Shown here: positions 7,263 through 10,481 of the stretch, piece by piece
Position numbering within the stretch: the stretch's first letter is position 1
Layout: every line of letters starts with the position of its first letter
DNA from: a bacterium
GTDB lineage: Bacteria; Actinomycetota; Acidimicrobiia; UBA5794; ZC4RG35
Length of the DNA: 10,481 nt
NCBI GenBank assembly: GCA_028819835.1
Contig: JAPPKR010000012.1
Location: forward strand, 1-10,481
Direction: 5' to 3'
Notes under the pieces: model-generated
What the model saw: only the letters and a program-made list of their open reading frames with translations
Told to the model about the DNA's origin: nothing
The model's database searches: none
Translations under genes and position numbers: made by a program

Positions 7263-7703
7263 GTGGAACCGATGAAACAGACCCCGGTGCTGGAGGGCGC
7301 GTTCGTCTCCGATCCCGAGCCTGCCCTGGTGGGAAGCCGTTGCCGCACCTGCGATACGGTGGCCTTCCCCGCTAGCTTCACCTGCCCGAATCCCCGCTGC
7401 GCCCAAAAGGACGTGGTTGATACTCCCATCTCCCGCACCGGCCGGCTGGCCTCCTGGACCACCGTCCACTTCCCGCCCCCGCCGCCCTTCGTGGCCCCCG
7501 ATCCGTTCGTTCCGATCACCGTGGTGGAGGTGGAGTTCGCCTCCGAGGGAATCCAGGTGGTGGGTCCCCTGGCCGGCGCCTCGGCGGAGGGGCTCCGGAT
7601 GGGGATGGCGATGGAGACGGTCGTGGAGCCCTACTACTCAGACGACTCCGGAGAGGTGATCGGCTGGAAGTTCCGCCCCACCGAGGGTGATGCCGGTGAG
7701 TGA
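7263..7703 (+). CDS. DUF35-type zinc-ribbon/OB-fold protein, partner of the thiolase-like protein
   Basis: This 146-residue protein has the two-part build of the DUF35 (OB_aCoA_assoc) family. A rubredoxin-like zinc ribbon carries Cys27, Cys30, Cys41 and Cys46 (CRTC then CPNPRC), and an OB fold carries the family's GRLASWTTVHF strand (60-70), a proline-rich loop, and PITVVEVEF (84-92). All four zinc-ligand cysteines are intact. In characterised systems such as the steroid side-chain aldolase Ltp2-ChsH2 and archaeal HMG-CoA synthase, this domain binds next to a thiolase-fold enzyme, organising its active site or passing on acyl-CoA intermediates. The immediate overlap with a thiolase-like gene supports such a complex here. 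Start is GTG 7263, with ATG 7272 as the alternative; the three-residue difference does not touch the zinc ribbon. Confidence 0.88.
   Translation: MEPMKQTPVLEGAFVSDPEPALVGSRCRTCDTVAFPASFTCPNPRCAQKDVVDTPISRTGRLASWTTVHFPPPPPFVAPDPFVPITVVEVEFASEGIQVVGPLAGASAEGLRMGMAMETVVEPYYSDDSGEVIGWKFRPTEGDAGE
7683..7687 (+). promoter_or_regulatory. Shine-Dalgarno that selects GTG 7696
   Basis: GAGGG lies 8 bases before GTG 7696, a normal distance. It is too close to ATG 7690 (2 bases) and touches GTG 7687. Initiation at 7696 also gives the usual family opening MSDVxVxGVG and an 8-base overlap GTGAGTGA with the DUF35 stop. Confidence 0.5.
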
Positions 7704-8892
7704 TGTGATTGTGGCCGGCGTGGGACTCCACCCATGGGGCAAGTTCCCCGAGAAGAGTTGGGTCGAGATGGGCGCCGAGGTGGCGCTTTCGGCGGTGTCC
7801 GATGCCGGCATGGAGTGGACGGACGTGGAGGCGATGGTCTCGGGCGCCATGCAATGGGGAGGGTCGACGGGGATGAGGTCGGGCAACACCATCGCGGCGG
7901 CGCTGGGGGAGACCGGTGTGCCGATCGCCAACATCAACAACGCCTGCGCCTCGGGGGGTTCCCTGATGAGGGCCGCGTACGCCATGATCACCTCGGGGAT
8001 GCACGACTCGGTGCTTGTGATCGGGACGGACAAGTCCCCCAAGGGGTATTTTCCGAGCGTGCCGGTGCTGGCCGACGAGCCGCGCCCTGCCGTCGACATG
8101 GTGCGCTGGCAGGTGGGAGTGCCTAATCCCGCCTATTGGGCGCTGGAGATGCGAAAGCGCATGGAGGCCTTCGGGTCCACCGAGGAGCACCTGGCTCAGG
8201 TCAAGGTGAAGAACTCCCGCCACGGCTCGCTCAATCCATACGCCCGCTACCGGAAGGCATTCACGCTGGAGCAGGTGCTGGCGTCACCCATGGTGTGCGA
8301 TCCCCTCCGCCTGCTGGAGATCTGCGCCACTTCCGACGGCGCGGCCGCGGTGGTGCTGGTGAGCGCAGAGAAGGCCCGCCGCCTGGGAGTCCGCCTGCCT
8401 GTCAAGGTGGCGGCCTGCTCCCTGGCCTCTGGCGAGTTCGGCGATCCAACCATCCGCATCCCTCTCCTGGCCGCCGCTTCCGACGGGGCCGCCACCGCGC
8501 CGCTGCTGTCGGAGAGCCGGCTTGCCGCGGAGATGGCCTACGAGCAGGCCGGCCTGGGGCCCGAGGACATGGACTTCGTGGAGTTGCCCGACAACTCCTC
8601 ATGGCACGAGTTGCAATACCTGGAGACCATGGGGTTCTGCGACCCGGGCGAGGCCGAGAAACTCCTGGACGCAGGGGAGACTTCGCTGGGAGGACGGCTG
8701 CCGGTGTGTCCCAGCGGCGGGTTCTCCTCCTTCGGGGAGGCCACCATGGCCCAGGGCATCCTCCAGATCGTGGAGGTGACCTGGCAACTCCGCGGGACGG
8801 CAGGCGCCCGACAGGTGGAAGGCGCCCGCAAGGCCATCACCGAGGTGTACGGCGCCCAGGCCAACAACTCAGCCTGCATCCTCACCACCTGA
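7696..8892 (+). CDS. Thiolase-like protein (SCP2/lipid-transfer-type thiolase superfamily) lacking both catalytic histidines
   Basis: This 398-residue protein has the thiolase fold, with the opening MSDVIVAGVGLHPWGKF and the nucleophile loop NNACASGG (81-88) holding Cys84. True SCP2-type thiolases carry a His in the EVHDCF-type loop and another in the C-terminal GHP loop. Here the first loop reads VELPDNSSWHE (295-305), with Pro298 at the His position, and the second reads CPSGGFSSFGEAT (338-350), with GEA where GHP belongs. Normal claisen-type thiolysis is therefore doubtful. A DUF35-partnered aldolase or another C-C lyase or condensing role is plausible by analogy with the Ltp2 group, although that group's residues cannot be verified here. 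His304 and Cys338 are candidate substitutes. The gene overlaps the DUF35 gene by 8 bases. In-frame starts at 7687 and 7690 would add up to three residues and have worse ribosome-site spacing. Fold is certain; chemistry is open. Confidence 0.88.
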   Translation: MSDVIVAGVGLHPWGKFPEKSWVEMGAEVALSAVSDAGMEWTDVEAMVSGAMQWGGSTGMRSGNTIAAALGETGVPIANINNACASGGSLMRAAYAMITSGMHDSVLVIGTDKSPKGYFPSVPVLADEPRPAVDMVRWQVGVPNPAYWALEMRKRMEAFGSTEEHLAQVKVKNSRHGSLNPYARYRKAFTLEQVLASPMVCDPLRLLEICATSDGAAAVVLVSAEKARRLGVRLPVKVAACSLASGEFGDPTIRIPLLAAASDGAATAPLLSESRLAAEMAYEQAGLGPEDMDFVELPDNSSWHELQYLETMGFCDPGEAEKLLDAGETSLGGRLPVCPSGGFSSFGEATMAQGILQIVEVTWQLRGTAGARQVEGARKAITEVYGAQANNSACILTT

Positions 8893-8922
8893 CCGTGCGA
8901 GCTGTCTTTTCTTGATGATGAG

Positions 8923-8939
8923 CCGACGCCGGGCGTCGG
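8923..8939. terminator. Symmetric hairpin between convergent genes (possible bidirectional terminator)
   Basis: CCGACGCC, one G, then GGCGTCGG form a perfect 8-base inverted repeat; as RNA it would fold with about six or seven pairs and a small loop. It lies 30 bases after the thiolase-like stop and about 95 bases beyond the - strand L,D-transpeptidase stop. Neither side has a clean T run, only scattered T's on the + side, so it would be a tract-less terminator of the kind often suggested in actinobacteria. The rest of 8893-9033 shows nothing I can name. Confidence 0.5.
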
Positions 8940-9033
8940 AAGTCTCGGTCTGTTTCGATCAAAGCTCAGAATGAATGGGTGGTGGGCCGCCCTGTCTCGG
9001 TAGGTTCCGTCGTGGCCCTGCTCGGTTGCCCGA

Positions 9034-9810
9034 TCAGGAGTACATACTCGGAGGGTGTGTAAAGGACGGCATGACCGGCGGGGGAGGAGGATCTTCTCGA
9101 GGAATGGTGTTTCTCACGTTGACCCGGAACCCGATGGACAGACGCTCGGACAGCCAGTCGGCGTCCTCGATAGTAACCCTGATGCACCCGTAGGAAGCAG
9201 GGAAGGAGGGAACGCTGGTCGAGCCATGTATGGCGAACCCTCCCTTGAAATACCAGGGCCGATACAAGGCCCCCAGGCCTGCGTAGCGCCATCCGGGTAT
9301 GTGCGCCTGGATGCGAAAGCTCCCCTGGGGGGTGAAGGCCCAGGCCCACCCGAACCCGGGGATGGAACTGAAGTACCTTCTCTCGCTCCCGCTGGATATG
9401 GGCAGGGTAGCCACCACCCGTCCATCTTCGACGAGGTGCAGCACCTGCCTCTTGAGATCGACCTCCACCCTGTTGGGCTGATCCGGTGCATCCGGAATCT
9501 GCGGTTCCCATGCCGATAGGACTTCCATGTCGCCGGGTATCAAGGTGGGGACGCGATCCAGATCGGCCGCCTTGTGAAAGGCCATGATGGCATGGCGCAT
9601 CTCCTCCCTCTGGAACCCGTCAACCGGTCCCCGGTAGAAGCCCTTGTCGGCCAGAAGGGCTTGGACCCGGACCAAATCGAGGTCAGCCAGGTACTCGTCG
9701 GGAACATTGTGAGTCGGGTCGGCCAGGGCTATTCCTGACAGTGGCGCCATGCAAACCGTCATGATTGCCGCCAGAGTTAAAGCCGATTTTCGCGAGAAAC
9801 GACGGAGCAT
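9034..9810 (-). CDS. Exported L,D-transpeptidase with N-terminal peptidoglycan-binding domain
   Basis: This 258-residue protein is a YkuD-type L,D-transpeptidase, which forms 3-3 cross-links in peptidoglycan or attaches proteins to it outside the membrane. Residues 1-30 form a Sec signal peptide: basic MLRRFSRK, a hydrophobic stretch, and ALA before Asp31. Cys20 lies in TVC and does not fit a lipobox. Residues about 45-80 (VRVQALLADKGFYRGPVDG onward) match the PG_binding_1 repeat. The catalytic domain runs from about 113 to 235, with His195-Gly196 and the nucleophile Cys209 in SYGCIRV. The usual SHGC is SYGC here (Tyr207). The C-terminus is a proline-rich tail beginning PREDPPPPP. The gene runs convergently to the acyl-CoA genes and is functionally unrelated to them. 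ATG 9808-9810 is preferred because the signal peptide begins there; no Shine-Dalgarno is visible. Confidence 0.92.
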   Translation of the reverse strand: MLRRFSRKSALTLAAIMTVCMAPLSGIALADPTHNVPDEYLADLDLVRVQALLADKGFYRGPVDGFQREEMRHAIMAFHKAADLDRVPTLIPGDMEVLSAWEPQIPDAPDQPNRVEVDLKRQVLHLVEDGRVVATLPISSGSERRYFSSIPGFGWAWAFTPQGSFRIQAHIPGWRYAGLGALYRPWYFKGGFAIHGSTSVPSFPASYGCIRVTIEDADWLSERLSIGFRVNVRNTIPREDPPPPPVMPSFTHPPSMYS

Positions 9811-9818
9811 TTTCTGGC

Positions 9819-9824
9819 AGTGTA
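9819..9824 (-). promoter_or_regulatory. Candidate -10 for the L,D-transpeptidase gene (near-leaderless start)
   Basis: Read on the - strand, TACACT fits TAnnnT and ends 8 bases before the ATG at 9810, where the transcript of a leaderless or nearly leaderless gene would start. The gene has no Shine-Dalgarno, and the surrounding 40 bases are AT-rich compared with the rest of the window. No clear -35 was found. Confidence 0.35.
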
Positions 9825-9952
9825 AGGAAAAAGGTGTGAAAAACGGATGGGTTTATGGGGCTCCAAGGGGTCTGAGCAGGTAAGCGCCCGGCCAGCACTC
9901 CGCCGCTCGGACTGGGTCAACGGCAACCGGAGGTAGGGTGGGCAAGGTCATC

Positions 9953-9958
9953 TAGGCT
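9953..9958 (+). promoter_or_regulatory. Candidate -10 for a leaderless ABM-domain gene
   Basis: TAGGCT fits the actinobacterial TAnnnT -10 and is separated from the ATG at 9966 by 7 bases, the spacing expected when transcription starts on the start codon. The only ribosome-site-like sequence, GGAGGTAGGG (9929-9938), is too far upstream (27 bases) to serve this ATG. No -35 is evident. Confidence 0.4.
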
Positions 9959-9965
9959 TTGGCTC

Positions 9966-10271
9966 ATGGGCCGAATTGCCGTCGTTGCCAAGCTGGTGGC
10001 CGCCGAGGGAAGGCGGGAGGAACTGCAGGCTCGCCTCACCGAGCACTTCGAGCGGGTGCAGGATGAAGAGGGGACGCTGGTTTTCTCCTGGCAGGTCGAC
10101 TTCCGCAACCCGGACGCCTTCTGGGCCTACGAGGTGTACGGCAGCCGGGAGGCGCTGGCAGCCCATGCCGAGTGGGCTGCAGGGGCGGTGGAGGAGATGG
10201 CCGAACTCTTGGCCTCGCCGCCGGAGGTCTCCTTCTGCCGGCCGCTGATGGCCAAGGGCCTGCCGGAGTAG
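9966..10271 (+). CDS. ABM-domain protein (putative quinol-type monooxygenase family)
   Basis: This 101-residue protein is a single antibiotic-biosynthesis-monooxygenase (ABM) domain, a dimeric ferredoxin-like fold. The pattern is a first strand RIAVVAKLVAAEGRREEL (3-20), a helix, the strand GTLVFSWQVDFRNPDAFWAYEVYGSREAL (36-64) containing the family's xWxSxEAL-like ending as YGSREAL, then HAEWAAGAVEEM and a final strand ending in PL. Length matches the family (about 95-110). Members range from cofactor-free quinol monooxygenases to heme-degrading enzymes and proteins of unknown activity, so no reaction is assigned. It stands divergent from the L,D-transpeptidase gene, with 155 bp between the two start codons, and convergent with the F420 enzyme fragment downstream. 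It appears leaderless. Confidence 0.85.
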   Translation: MGRIAVVAKLVAAEGRREELQARLTEHFERVQDEEGTLVFSWQVDFRNPDAFWAYEVYGSREALAAHAEWAAGAVEEMAELLASPPEVSFCRPLMAKGLPE

Positions 10272-10347
10272 TTGCCCCGGCTCACAACCCGAGTTCTGCC
10301 CCGGCGGGAGGCGATGCCGTCAGCTCCCAGGGTCGTTTGAGTTGACG

Positions 10348-10481
10348 TCAGGTGGCCGTCCAGGCCCGGATCGTCTCGACTCGGACCTCTATGACCGGTC
10401 CCGGGGGAGGCTGGGCGACGTAGGGTTGGTACTTGCGGGTGAGGAGGGCGATTCCTTCCCGGAAGGCCGGGCCGGAGTCGA
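10348..10481 (-). CDS. C-terminal fragment of a PPOX-class F420-dependent oxidoreductase (cut by window edge)
   Basis: On the - strand an open frame enters from the right edge and ends at TGA (10348-10350), giving 43 residues. It reads as a helix ending LLTRKYQPYV, then QPPPGPVIEVRVETIRAW and a short tail TAT. The pattern LLxxKYxxY....PPxGPVIxxxVxxxxxW is the C-terminal end of split-barrel, pyridoxamine-phosphate-oxidase-like proteins of the F420-dependent class (TIGR03668-like), which use F420H2 to reduce small substrates. Only the end is visible, so cofactor-binding residues cannot be checked. Its 3' end faces the ABM gene across 76 bp, where I see only an 8-base direct repeat, GCCCCGGC (10274 and 10298), and no clear terminator. 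Confidence 0.7.
   Translation of the reverse strand, partial: DSGPAFREGIALLTRKYQPYVAQPPPGPVIEVRVETIRAWTAT

Noticed and set aside
7510..7580. Proline-rich loop and local G/C runs in the DUF35 region as a possible repeat or frameshift
   Set aside because: The proline-rich loop is a normal feature of this family between the zinc ribbon and the OB strands, and the frame stays intact through to the stop.
10272..10347. The 8-base direct repeat GCCCCGGC (10274 and 10298) as a regulatory or attachment repeat
   Set aside because: Only two short copies in very GC-rich DNA, with no adjoining symmetry; likely chance.

Overview
The window is GC-rich, densely packed DNA from a bacterium that looks like a high-GC actinobacterium. 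The evidence is an F420-type luciferase-like oxidoreductase, the end of a PPOX-class F420 enzyme, a DUF35/thiolase-like pair of the kind common in actinobacterial acyl-CoA catabolism, GTG starts, and genes that appear to be leaderless. An uncultured Acidimicrobiia-type lineage is a guess from gene content only; nothing here fixes the taxon.

Positions 1-8892 carry eight genes, all on the + strand. A 5'-truncated coenzyme-B12 acyl-CoA mutase large subunit overlaps its separate B12-binding small subunit. Next come a sulfoacetaldehyde acetyltransferase (xsc) and a class III PLP aminotransferase. Adjacent to xsc, the aminotransferase is best read as a taurine:pyruvate-type enzyme. An acyl-CoA ligase, a luciferase-like oxidoreductase, a DUF35 zinc-ribbon/OB protein and a thiolase-like protein follow. 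Two junctions are 8-base GTG..TGA overlaps, which points to translational coupling within the mutase pair and within the DUF35/thiolase pair. The larger gaps, before xsc (62 bp) and before the ligase (61 bp), each hold an AT-rich box and a good Shine-Dalgarno sequence, so separate transcription starts are possible there.

The clearest pathway is the aminotransferase turning taurine into sulfoacetaldehyde, and Xsc then cleaving that with phosphate to acetyl phosphate and sulfite. Phosphotransacetylase, taurine transporter, TauR-type regulator and sulfite exporter genes are all absent from the window. The flanking genes (mutase, ligase, oxidoreductase, DUF35 and thiolase-like proteins) look like a second acyl-CoA degradation module. 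Whether the two modules act on one substrate is the main open question.

Positions 8893-10481 are different in character. A symmetric hairpin lies between the convergent thiolase-like gene and an exported L,D-transpeptidase on the - strand. A divergent intergenic region follows, then a small ABM-domain protein on the + strand. The last feature is the C-terminal end of a PPOX-class F420-dependent enzyme on the - strand, cut by the window edge. I see no RNA genes, mobile elements, CRISPR arrays or long repeats, and no stretch longer than 300 bases lacks a gene.
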